Source: Pholiota molesta
Taxonomy: Eukaryota; Basidiomycota; Agaricomycetes; Agaricales; Strophariaceae
Assembly (NCBI GenBank): GCA_014925825.1
Contig: JACGCK010000181.1
Location: 1-64,000 of the forward strand
Length of the DNA: 64,000 nt
Direction: 5' to 3'
Position 1 is the first letter of the stretch. Each line of letters begins with the position of its first letter. The notes beneath the pieces were generated by a model. The model was given only the letters and a program-made list of their open reading frames with translations. It did not search any database and was not told where the DNA came from. The position numbers and the translations under genes are program-made. Below are positions 1 to 10,600 of this stretch, piece by piece.

Positions 1-1710
1 ATTAAGACACCCCACCTAGTACCCCACCCTAAAGAGAAGGTTTCTTTGTTTTGTTTGAGAGCGTCGCTCGATCTCAGAGTATAGATCTCACTCCGCTGGT
101 GTTGTGTGTGTTTTGATTTCGTGTCTTGCCCGATAGCAAGCCTCTCAGCGCCTGATGATACACAGTACAGATCTTATTTAGATTTTCAAATAATTGAATC
201 TTAAATGCTTTTCTCGAGTAACAAACAATGTTTCAATTATTGAATTACATTTTACACAGAATGAACATAAAGAAAGAACTACCTAATCCTCATCTGAGCT
301 CCTCAACATCGTGCCCATGCTTCGCTCCTTGTGAATGCTCCCAGCAAATGCCAGACGAAACATCAAACATCAACGTCGGGTGGCTCATGGCTCGTCGGCT
401 CGATGCACATCGTCCAAGGTGAGGGCATAGGGCGGGCGGAGCATCATAATGTCTCGGCGGGGTATGCCAATGTCGTGCGTGCAGACGGCTGAAGAGGCCT
501 TCGCCGATGCCCCGCGTGTCCCGCTACTGAGCCACAGCATTCGCGTCGTCGCCCTTGCAGACGAGGCGGCATCTGGCGTGCTGACGTCGTCCATGCAGAT
601 ATCTTGCTCGGGCGTCGCCGTGGTCTTTGTATGCCGCTCTGGAGGTCACATTCCATGCCGCGTACGAATAATGGATAGCGGCGGGCAGTGACTAGTGAGC
701 ACTTGTCCTTCGAGCTTCAGAACATGTAGTAAGTAGCTTGTTGTTCATCTCTGCAGCCGTGATGTTGCTTACCGTGCCCGATGGATCCATACTGCCGACC
801 TTGCGTCGTCTCGAGCCCGCTGCCGCCTCATATGTCCCATGATGCATGACGTGCTCCGTCCCTAGCTGCTGGAATCGATCGAGGCACGTCGTCGAGGGTG
901 ATCGACATCAATGTTCTCGACGGCCATCTTCGTGATGTCGTCGACGGCCTGCAAATCGTCCTATGCGCGCTCGAGGAGTTTGGATGACACGAATGTCGTT
1001 GAAGTTGGAGGGTGGTGGGTGGCGAGAGTGGCGAGAACATTCTCCCTGCAGCGCTGTAAGGACTCGGACCGAGGTAAGCGTAGATTTAGAATAAGGAAAG
1101 GGCACTCATGTAGATCGCCTCCCGCGGCGTCGAAGACTGTGCCTGGCGGACGTGTCGTCGTCGCTCAGGGCGCCACTCATAGCGCCTGTAAGGCCTCGTC
1201 GCCTACCCCCTCTTGCGAGTCGCGTCGTTCTTGTCGAAGGCACGCCGGCTGCGCACGGTGGTGCCCATGGACGACGAGCAGGCTGCGCGGTGGATCCGGG
1301 CGATCGCCGATCTCTGGACGTCGAATGGTCGAAGGGACGTCGAATGGTCGAAGGCATGCCGGCTGCGCGCGGTGGTGCCCATGGACGACGATCCGGGCGA
1401 TCTGGACGTCGAACATTCGTCAGATGGGCCCCGATGGCGACGTCGCCCAGATCTCCTCCTTGCGCATGCCGGTGCCATTCAGTAAGCACCGGTGTCGCCG
1501 TTGGCTGTCCAAAGAGGATCAGTGAGTGAAGGAGACCGAAGGGCGGCGGGCAATGTACCTCACGTATCTCCCGTATCTCCCTATCTCCTGCCCTCGTTCG
1601 TTTTCCCGCCGTTACCCCCGGTGTCCATCGTTCGTTCGCCCGTTCATTCGCCCTGGTGTGCTGGTGTGGAGGACGGTGTAGGAGGACGGTGTAGGAGGAG
1701 ATGGGCGTTG
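1..1710. other. degenerate GC-rich region, no supported gene
   Basis: No intact gene is visible. Short open frames occur on both strands but none continues across plausible splice sites. On the minus strand, stretches around 390-600 and 850-1040 read like decayed coding sequence (for example ALTLDDVH and LQAVDDITKMAVENI) but are broken by stops and cannot be assigned to a family. A local near-duplication at 1234-1412 lies inside. No similarity to the NLR repeat units was noticed, so this is probably the flank of the alpha-kinase/integrase module. Confidence 0.5.
1234..1412. repeat. imperfect tandem near-duplication, period about 112 bp
   Basis: The phrase GTCGAAGGCA-GCCGGCTGCGC followed by CGGTGGTGCCCATGGACGA occurs near 1235-1275 and again near 1347-1387. 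It is followed in both copies by GGGCGATC and TCTGGACGTCGAA. The copies differ at several positions, so the duplication is not recent. Confidence 0.7.
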
Positions 1711-1721
1711 GTTGAGAATTA
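1711..1721. repeat. left copy of an 11-bp direct repeat bracketing the alpha-kinase/integrase pair
   Basis: GTTGAGAATTA at 1711-1721 recurs in the same orientation at 7500-7510. The two copies lie just outside the 3' ends of the divergent gene pair. It could be a target-site duplication of an insertion carrying both genes, but no convincing terminal inverted repeat was found inside it, so this is tentative. Confidence 0.4.
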
Positions 1722-1756
1722 ATTGGTAAGCTGGTTCTGGAACCAGCTTACCAATT
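1721..1756. repeat. perfect 17-bp inverted repeat with 2-nt loop
   Basis: Arms 1721-1737 and 1740-1756 are exact reverse complements (AATTGGTAAGCTGGTTC and its complement) around TG. It is palindromic enough to extrude as a cruciform or form a strong RNA hairpin. It overlaps the 11-bp direct repeat by one base and lies about 415 bp beyond the alpha-kinase stop codon. It may be the terminus of a mobile segment, a transcription-end element, or a recognition site. Confidence 0.85.
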
Positions 1757-2171
1757 GTCACGTCACATGGTGACACGGATAAGCTCGGTTACACTATATA
1801 TTGCCACACTCATATCTCGTCCAATACATCGTGAATGTATGGTCTGAAACCCAGGTTATATTCATTTTAGTATTATCTATTACTCTGTATACTCAGAATT
1901 TCTTAGGTTAACAGCCGAAAGCGGAAAAAGAGCCAAAGTTTTTGGTGAGGTATCACACGGGCCGGCAGAGTGGCTGTACACTGTCACTCACATGTCACTC
2001 ATGCTTGACTGGCCGTCTCAAGGCCATCTGCAGGAATCAATGTGTTAGGGCCCACTGAGATCATTTGCATATATAAATTTATATAGATATAGTTATATTA
2101 TATGAGAGGGGGCTTTTATAGAGTATATAAGATTTATTTTAGAAGGTCATGATTTTTGAAAAAATGAACGA
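1757..2171. other. AT-rich 3' flank of the alpha-kinase gene
   Basis: No gene is seen. The stretch is AT-rich (for example the TATATA-rich segment around 2070-2130) and probably holds the 3' UTR and polyadenylation signals of the minus-strand alpha-kinase gene. No terminator motif can be defined reliably. Confidence 0.4.
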
Positions 2172-5087
2172 TTAATCGGAGGCATAGTCTACCATCCTCA
2201 GGCTTCCCCTTGCCGTCGACTTCTTCCCCTTGGTCGATTTCGATGTCTTTCTTTGTTGAGTTAAGGATTCGGTCAGCTTCTGCTGCACATCTGATGGACT
2301 TTCAAGCTTGAACCATTTGCAATATTTGTTGCACTGGTGTTGAATAGGAAACAATTCGAAAGCGTCACCTAGATTACCATCGCCAAATAAATTGTTTCCG
2401 AGTAACCTGCATAAAGGGTCAATGCTTAGTATACAATAATAAAAATCGATGACATACGGTGTAGTAAGGATCTGAGGGTCCGTAAGATGAAGTCCAACAC
2501 CTAGGAGAGCGAAAGTGACAAAATAAGCGTATAATTTATAATTTAAGTCATACCTTGAAAATCTGAGACATAGGCCACCCCACTGGTTATTCCATACTGA
2601 ACATGCTGAATAAACATCAAAAATTCAGCAAGATGGTAGTTGGGATCATGGGGCGGGAGTTCTGAAGAAGCGTTTGCATTGTGCAGGTATTTCACAAACT
2701 TGCCCGGTAAGACTTCCTCGAGGAGATATGCAGCGCGACTGCTGGTTGGTGTTCGTGTGGTATTATCGAGTGGCTTGTGAGCAATGGCCATCGCTGCTTC
2801 AACAAAGCGAAACTTGAGAACTTCAAAAGGAGGAGGACTGGCTTGCTTATCGATATAGTCATTGATATAATCATAAGCGAACTTCAGAAGAGAGTTCGCC
2901 CAGACAAGAAGCTTGCATTCCTCGAAGACAGCTTTTTCTTCATCTGCAAAAGCCATCCTCGCCCTACCCCCACCTACACGCTTCTTGTTCCTATAAGGCT
3001 GCTTGAGGGCTACATCCGAATTTTCCATTTGCTTTACTAGTTTGCCAAGTCCGGTCGGGGGGAGGTTGCCACTGAATGTCAAACGAGCTGGAGCAGTCGT
3101 TTTGAATGAACCAACCCCAAGATAAACATTTGGGTCAGGATTGTAGCGAAGGTAGGCATCGTAGACCTTGGCCAGTGGACCTAGCATATCTTCTCTCAGC
3201 TTAGTTGGTTTGTCCATAAGCTCGGAGAAGGTGGGTTGTGGAAGATCCATGAAGCTGATTTGCTCATATACACAAGGATCTAAGTGGACCAGGTAAGCAT
3301 AAGCGCCCTTAAGTGATCGAAAAGAAAAATAAAAGCATACTGGTTTCCGTGTTTTGATTTTTTGAATTAACCCCGCCTTCCAAGAAACCGCGTTGAATAG
3401 TGTCCATATCAAGTGGGATAAACGATGGCTTGAGTTTTTCTGTAGTGTCATCGAGACTCTCAGGAGCGGAAGTGTCCAACCCAGCATCATCCAGATTTTC
3501 GGGAGCGGAAGCATCCAACGCATCTTGGAATTCATTCTGGATAGTGTCTATATCAAGAGGGATAAGCGGTGGTGTTTTGGATGAGCGTACTTGGCTTGGA
3601 ATTTTGTCATCCTCCGGAATTTTGTCATCATCTCCCTCCCAGTCCTTCTGCCAATCCCAATTGTCCTGATCGTTATCTGCACCATTGTGGCTATCCTCAC
3701 CGTCTCCCTCATGCTCAGAGACATCTTGGTCATTATTGCAATCATGCGAAGTGTTTTGGTTTTGGGCTGCTTGAGTACCGTTTTGGTCATCCTCTGACTC
3801 TGAGGCAGAGAACCTAGAGTGGTCTGTCATCCGACCGCTCTTGTGCTTGTGCGACCCTCTGCTAAGGTGGCTAAGGGTGATGGGGGCTTTTCGCTTGAGA
3901 GCCTTGGAAATTGCACTATTTGTCGGTGACGGTTTGCCATAAATCTGGAGAGTAAATATCAAGTAAATATCGCAATAAGTAACAAGTTTTGAAAGCTGAA
4001 ATTTAATTATGAATCATACCAGCTCCTCCTGCAAGGATTCTATGTTATCCCACACACTTTTTTCGAATACCAGACCAAAAACGGGCATTTTTGAGCTCGA
4101 AGGAGTGGAGAAAATCATTGCTCCATCCTTTTTTCGTGGGTGAGGTTTGAGAAAAGTGTCTCCAAAGTGCGGGGTATCGGAATAGGGATCGACCTTTGTC
4201 CAGCCTCCACCAGTAACATCACGAAGAACCATATCATCAATATTGAAGACAACGGAGCCACAAAAATCATGGAGAGGAGGATATAATGTATCCCTGATCA
4301 ATCTAGAAATTGCTCTGCTTGTAATATCAGAGTTGACGCGGATACCCTCCTTGATGCCCTATAGAACAAGTAACGAGTAGATTTATTAAAAATAAATTGG
4401 ACCAGGCTAATTTTTACTCACATTTACTATAATGGGGTGGCCTTTCGCATTGAAAGTAGGCTCATAGGCGAAGAGATTGATACTAAGGATTCCGATCTGA
4501 CTGGCATTTAACCCCCTATATGCGCGCTGAGACCAGATGGTTGTCTGTTGCTCATGCTGGCTATGGTTTGCAGAGTAACCAGTGATAGGAGGCTGAAAGC
4601 GGTAACGCATGTCTGAAACCTTTGGGGCTGGCATAGCCGTCACACGACCACCGGGTGCATGTCCACCTAAAAGTCCAAGAGCTGAGCAAAAAAAAATAGA
4701 AAAGATAAATTAAAAACCTTTTCTTTGCGATTCATTGACATGTTGACGCATGGCTTGGAAGTCGAGCTGAGGAACACTTGGGCTTGGGGCAGTTGAAGAA
4801 GAATGGCTCGTCATTTTTGTATTGCGAATACCTGGCAAAAATCAATTAATCAAAGTAGTCAAAGATAGTAAAAGGTATATACCAGTATGAGCCACATTTC
4901 CATGTCTTGCCTGTGCTTCTTTTTGATCATAGTATGCCTGGCATGGTGCGCAAACATATTTTATATGTCCAGTAATATCTTCAGCAGCCAGACGTGCCTC
5001 TCCAGGTTGGATAACAGTCTTGCAAGATACCCTTTCGCATTTTATAGGTCGATTGGCTACAGCATTTTCTGTGAATTGAAGAGGCAT
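2172..5087 (-). CDS. alpha-type (atypical) protein kinase, 8 exons, intact
   Basis: Encodes an alpha-kinase (MHCK/EF2K family), an atypical Ser/Thr kinase. Exons, in minus-strand order: 5087-4883, 4831-4718, 4681-4422, 4358-4020, 3944-3341, 3279-2554, 2500-2458, 2406-2172. All have GT-AG introns and sum to 2526 nt (841 residues). The N-terminus has a probable zinc site (C17, C22, C46, C49). A middle region is very acidic and contains a duplicated phrase IPLDxDTIQ. The catalytic domain occupies roughly residues 540-800, with FRFVEAAMAIA, YVSDFQG, LTDPQI, GDGNLG and the terminal zinc-type HQCNKYCKWF typical of the family. A Lys/Arg-rich tail follows and may be a nuclear signal. The start is the first ATG of an open exon beginning 207 bp from the divergent neighbour. 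Substrate unknown. Such kinases are strongly expanded in agaricomycetes. The family call is confident; the exact exon 5/6 junction is inferred from frame continuity. Confidence 0.88.
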
Positions 5088-5294
5088 CCTCAGAAGCAGA
5101 ATAAGTTCACAAAGAGAAAATGATATCGGGAAGTTTCATTAATGGACCGGATCAGGCAAGCTGATCAGAGTTGCGTAAGGCGCTAACCTTATAACCTTAT
5201 CAAACCTTATCTAACACCAGCTAACACCTATGTCGACAAGATCTCTTGCCTGGCATACTGCATGCTTTTCTCTCTTGTTCTGACATTTCAAGTA
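5088..5294. promoter_or_regulatory. shared divergent promoter region of alpha-kinase and integrase genes
   Basis: About 200 bp separates the two divergent start codons, so the promoters must overlap. It contains three copies of AACCTTAT (5185-5192, 5193-5200, 5203-5210), followed by two copies of CTAACACC (5211-5218 and 5221-5228). These clustered direct repeats are candidate factor-binding sites. No clear TATA box was chosen. If the integrase gene starts at the upstream in-frame ATG (5262), the region shortens to 174 bp. Confidence 0.5.
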
Positions 5295-7259
5295 ATGCCT
5301 AACCAAAACAAGCCCCTCCGTATGTCATATTATTTATCATTGAAGGATACAATTATAGGCTCAAGTTTGTTCAATATAGTGCCAATCGAGCTTATTGAGC
5401 CTCATATACGCCGGTTATGGAAAATGCGCCTGAATGATAAAGAGATTTTAAAAATTCTCAAGGAGGAACATATTGATACAGAGACATATGGACTAGGGTG
5501 TGTCATCGTCATTCATTTGGTCTAAGTGAATTAATAATGGATTAATGTTGCTTTAGATTGAATTCTTTCCGTAAAATTCGCCAAAACATAGGTCTGGAAA
5601 GGGCAAGACGCCAAAAGCATACTCTAGAGACTATCCGTGAAGCAGTTCAAGGACTGAGACAGCTTTTTCCACTGGCAGGTGCTCGGGAAATGACCACTCT
5701 TCTTTTTCATGAAAGAGATATGTGTGTTCCACGGTAATGACAGAACATATTTTATCCTATTCGACTATTTTTACAAATAAGTTCTCTAGAGATCTTGTTG
5801 TGCGATATTTCCATGTCTATGAACCCGAGCTGGTTCGGCAAAGAAAAGCAAGACGTCTCAAAAGACGCCGCTTTTGGTCAGCAGGTGTCAATGATCTATG
5901 GGCTTTCGACCAGCATGATAAGTGGAAGCGCTTTGGATTGGCCTTTCATATCTGTGGCGATCCATTTCCCGGTGTTACTCAGTGGTTGAAGATTTGGCAT
6001 AACAACAATAATCCAAAACTTATTTGTTCCTTTTACTTGGATCGAGTGGAAAAAGTGGGATGTGCGTCATATTTAATATTGTCTTCAGTTCATACAGAAT
6101 AGCTCTTGCTTTTTTAGATATACCACTGATAACTCAAAGTGATCTTGGATCAGAAAATTATGGAATCGCCAATGCGCATACTATGCTTCGCCAGTTGCAT
6201 GACCCTCGCCTTGAAGGAACCGTTCAACATTGATGGATGCGTAGCAAAAAGAATGTAAAGCCTGAGATTGCTTGGTCGCAATTCAGGCGTCGGTTCACTC
6301 CGGGTTTTGAAAGTATACTCCAAGAGGGCGTTACCGCAGGATGGTATGATACGTCTCGTCCACTTGATGTGTGAGTTATTTATTTCTACCAACTGGGCGC
6401 TGGCAAATTTAATTTTCTTTTGTTATTATATTACAGCCTGGTGTTCCGTTGGCTCTTTATTCCTTGGCTGCAGGTTGAGCTGGACGCTTATGTGGAGAGA
6501 ATCAATAACACCAAAAAACGTGCAGATAGAAACAAAGTGTTGCCACATGGTGTTCCCAATGATATTGCCAACTCTCCAGAACGATATGGCTGTTTGGATT
6601 TTAAGGTAAGTGTTACTATATTTATGTCCTCAAGTATATAGCTGAATATCCATCTCAACTAGGTTATAATTGACCCAGAGGCAATTGCGTTTGTTCGCGA
6701 GAAATTTGCACCACCAAGTGACCCGGTCTTCGAGCTGGTTCCTCCTCTTTTTGCTCAGTATGCAGGACAGGCATATGCCCAAATGGGCAGGCCTGCGCTT
6801 GGTTCGCAGAATATCTGGCAAGTTTACCGATACATTGTTGAATGACTCCAAGAGATCACGATGCGCCGAGCCAATGAAGACGAGGATTATATTGATACAG
6901 TCGATCAATGGCAAGTTACTGAATTCCTACATAATCAAGATGAGGAGTATGAGCTCCCTTATCCTTTGACTAATGGGAGAGAGCTCTTTGGAGGGTTTGA
7001 AAATCCCCGAGAAGACGGCTCAGTGTACCTTGGTGGAGTAAATGGGGGACGGGGACTTGGTGTGTATAATATATTTCTCTTTCATTCTGTTTTCTTGGGC
7101 TATCTTCTAATAAAGTGCTTATTAGATGCGGAGTTGATGAGAAGATTAGACGACCTAGAGCTGGAGAGTGATTTTGAACCAGTTGAAGTACAAGGAGGTC
7201 TCGTCTTTTCAGAGGATGAGGCAGATGGGGATGATTTGGATGGAAGAGATGAATGGTAA
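5295..7259 (+). pseudogene. fungal integrase-core (DDE) protein, two in-frame nonsense codons
   Basis: Resembles the basidiomycete integrase-core family. An N-terminal helical region (HIRRLWKMRLNDKEI; HTLETIREAVQGLRQLFP) precedes an RNase-H-like DDE core: FDQHDKWKRFGL, then TQSDLGSENYGIAN, then KNVKPEIAWSQFRRRF, giving plausible D, D and E positions. Exons: 5295-5497, 5557-5733, 5790-6061, 6118-6370, 6437-6605, 6663-7059, 7126-7259. They sum to 1605 nt, all in phase. Two TGA codons interrupt the frame at 6231-6233 (between VQH and WMR) and 6843-6845 (after YRYIVE). Family members, as I recall them, have Arg at the first, so CGA to TGA is likely. No frameshift or splice lesion was found, so inactivation looks recent. 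An in-frame ATG at 5262 is an alternative start. It is divergent to the alpha-kinase gene. Confidence 0.82.
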
Positions 7260-7665
7260 TTAGTGATTAGTAGAAATCTCATTTATAAAATTTGCTTCTA
7301 TGTTTCAATGGTGTCACAAAATTTTCTAGACTCTATGTGCAGATTTTCATTTTGAAATGCTAAAACGTGTTATAGAGATTCAAACATTCACCATGAAGAA
7401 AAATAGGGAATCACATAAATTAATCTGGGTCAATAACATGGTAATTTTGAGCTTTAGAACATGCATGAAAACAATATAAGTAGCTACACCTCTTTATAAG
7501 TTGAGAATTATTGATTGGGGAGCGGAGGAGTGATGATGACTGATGACTAATCAACAAGACATTTATTTAGAGGTGGTTCAGGTCTCTGTTTGCCTAGAAC
7601 ATGCGGCAATGCCTGCCGGACATGTTTGTCAACAGCTTCATGAGCGTGGTGCTCTCGGTTTCCAT
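7260..7665. other. AT-rich spacer after the integrase gene, with right 11-bp direct repeat
   Basis: No gene. AT-rich sequence resembles a 3' flank. GTTGAGAATTA at 7500-7510 repeats the motif at 1711-1721. Homology to the NLR repeat unit begins only at about 7666, which places the junction between the alpha-kinase/integrase block and the duplicated array here. Confidence 0.45.
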
Positions 7666-10600
7666 ACGCTCCAGCGCCAATCGCACGCGCCGATACCTCT
7701 GCTTCCTCCGTCCTCCGTACCACACCCCTCGTGTCCAAGCCGTACATTCTAAATCACCCTGCTGTCCACCATAATATGCCCGTACGCCTTGTAGGATGTC
7801 ATATTTATTGACGTGCGCTCGACTCCCTATGGACACCATGCAACCTCGCGTCAAACTAAGAATCTCGAAAGCTGCGGCGGCACTCCCATGTTCGTAAGTA
7901 TTAGCATCTAGTGAAAAAAAAACGGCGCGTAGTTGCTGATCACGACCGCGCGCACCGGGGCACGCCCGCGTTCCGGAGATCGCGCCACGCGCACGCCGCG
8001 GCGAGGAGCCCGCGCACGAACAGCGCGAGGACCGGCCTCCCGCGGCTGCGTGCAGCGCGGGGCGGGGCGGGGCGGGGAACGCGAGGTGCAGGCGCGGCGC
8101 GGCGCGGCGCCAGAGCGGGGCGACGTGCGTCCTCGAGTGCGCGCTGCGTGACCGCGGGCGTGGAGGCGAGCGTGGTGGAGAGCTCGCGGAGGGCGCGGCC
8201 GTCTTCCCATACTCTCGCGCCGGGCGGGGCAGAGCGCGAGCGTGTGCGCGGCCGGGAGGTGGGCGGCCGTGAACAGGGCGCTGAGGGGGAATGACGGCGC
8301 TGCGGTATAGGGTGCTGCGGATCACGATGGAAAGTTGATGGAAAGTGTTGTCAGCGCTGGGAGGGTGCACCGCGGAGGATGTGGGGTGGCGCGGGGGAGA
8401 GTGTGCGGCGGAGCGCCGAGGGTGAGGTCGAAGTGCCCCCATCGGAGGCGTGGGACGCCGCGAATAAGGGAGAGACAGGAAAGGAGCAAAAGCGAGGTCT
8501 GCAGGGAGAGGTGGGTGAGGGTAGACCACGAAGTGGGGAAAACAATGATATTATCCGGGAATCTGACCGTCAGGGATAGGCGCCGCAGTCATGGGAGGGA
8601 TGGCGCTTTCAGGAGGGTCTAGAGCTGGTAGAATAGATGGTTTCCGTCCGATGTGTGTTCGTGTCCCGCTAGTGCCGTTATGGAGGCTAGCCTCTAGGGA
8701 AGACGGTTGGATGTCCACCCGCCGAAGTTAGATATTCGAGAAGGAATGTCGAGTTGCTTGTGGCTGGCTGTTGGTTTATTTCGTCGAGTTCCATGTGGGC
8801 CACCTTGAAGGCAAGAAACGGTGGAATCTAACCCTGCTTCGCGTTCCACCAGCGCACAAACGCGATATCGCGCTTTTTAAACTCATATGGCCGGAAGGCG
8901 GGGCCAGAGGAGGGGCGTTGTATCGCTACGACGGGGAAAGGATATTGAACGATGTGCCCATAGGATGGCAGAAGCCTGGTGGAGCTGTCGCCAGGACGAA
9001 CAGATATGGCAGAGGAGGATGGGCGCTGTCGTGCTGCTTGGCTGCCGTTGGAGGAGAGGGTCGCGCGGGAGGCAGTGAATGAAGATTTCTTGAAGGATTT
9101 CCTATGGGAGCGCAGATATCGGGTGTGCTGGAGAACGCGCGGTGGGGGAGGGCATTGGAGGCTTTGTCGATGTGGGAACGAGCTTGGTCGTCGTCGTCGT
9201 CGATGTGCGCATAGAGGCCGAGATCAGTGTCGGGGAGTGCGGACCGGTGATTTGGACCTTGTTTGCTTTTTGTGGCTGGTGTGCTCTTTTCCTTTACGCT
9301 CCATTACCGCGGCTACTCCGGACTCGGATAGTCCTCTCTGCCTTCCATGCCAAATCATGCACAAAGTCGCACTTAGCACCATACTCGATGCCAGACTCCA
9401 GGAAGCCGGTACCCTCAAAAGGCCCTCGATGGTACGTTGATATCATTTTCCACCTGGCACAGCGTATCTGACGCGTAGTAGCTATCGTTATAGACGCCGA
9501 CTTTGAATGTCTCCCCGATCTGACAATGCACAACTCCCTGCTCCAGCCGCGACCTGCCCATGGCTGCGCTCTACGGTTCCCAAGCGCGCTAATGACGATG
9601 GTATTGGCATTCTCGCAACAGACAAGGCATGCGTGCTCCACATCGTCTATCAGGCCAAAGTGAGTCCCTAGCATCCCCATCCCTTCTGTCCGCTCCGTCC
9701 CATCATTGGGTTCCGTCTTTCCCTCCCTGCTCTTTCCCCACACCTTCCCTCTGATCTTACTCACCCCTCTGCCTTCCTCCATTAACCATCTCCCCTTTAG
9801 ATTCTAACTATGTCGCCAAACCCGTCACAAAATTCATGTTCATAGAAAGCAAGACCGCTACTGTTTTCATAGCCAAAGTCCGCTAAACGACGCCCGCAAC
9901 CCCCGCCGGCGAGTTCAGCCATATTGTCGACGCTCTATTCCAGCTCGGCGTGTCCATCAGCCTTGATGTCTTTAACGATGCTTCAACTTCGCCTCGGATG
10001 TCATGGCTGCCAATGGCTCCGTTTCTCCGAGCCAAGCCGCAGAGCATGGGCGCAAGCACGACGACGAGGATGGCGACGTGGCGGATTGCAAGCCCGAGGA
10101 CGAGGCGGGCCACGACCAGGATGATGAGGAGAAGGGCGAGATGGCAGGGAAGGATGAGGTTGACGACGATGTTGCGGATGAGGTTGGTGGCACGCCGGCA
10201 CGACGATCCATCTCCTTCGTCAACGGGGGACTCCTGCAAGATCCCCAGAACCCTTCTAACCCACCCTGCCTCTGCCGAGTCATGTCGCACTCATATACAT
10301 GCCCCTTCTTTTGACGTCGGACCTATGTCCGCATTAACAAGTTTCTCCCCTCGCCATCAGCCGCTCACGACTCTATTGTCCCCTCGCCGCAGCCACCGCA
10401 CGATCTACGACGCTCGTATATCTCTGCCGGTCCTGGGGGCCCACTTGAATTGTAGAACAGATGTGCTGGCGTTATCACCGGTGTTCGAACAAGTGTTCGA
10501 ACAAGTGCTGGGCAGTGCACGCCTGCGCGACATCCGCCTCCGCTACAGCACTCTTACATGCATGGTGCGGAGGATGGAACGGCCTCCATCCTATCTGATG

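Noticed and set aside
911..1525. 204-codon plus-strand open frame
   Set aside because: It runs through a tandem near-duplication, overlaps equally long frames on the other strand and shows no domain or splice continuity.
1721..1756. Rho-independent-style terminator
   Set aside because: A hairpin without a T-run, in a eukaryotic context, is not a transcription terminator of that kind.
6231..6845. In-frame TGA codons of the integrase gene as selenocysteine or recoding sites
   Set aside because: No sign of selenoprotein features, and two scattered TGAs at likely CGA positions fit mutation better.
7594..8529. Long minus-strand open frame in the GC-rich block, Pro/Arg/Ala-rich
   Set aside because: Composition is what very GC-rich DNA gives in any frame. 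The frame is not kept in units C and D and no domain is recognisable.
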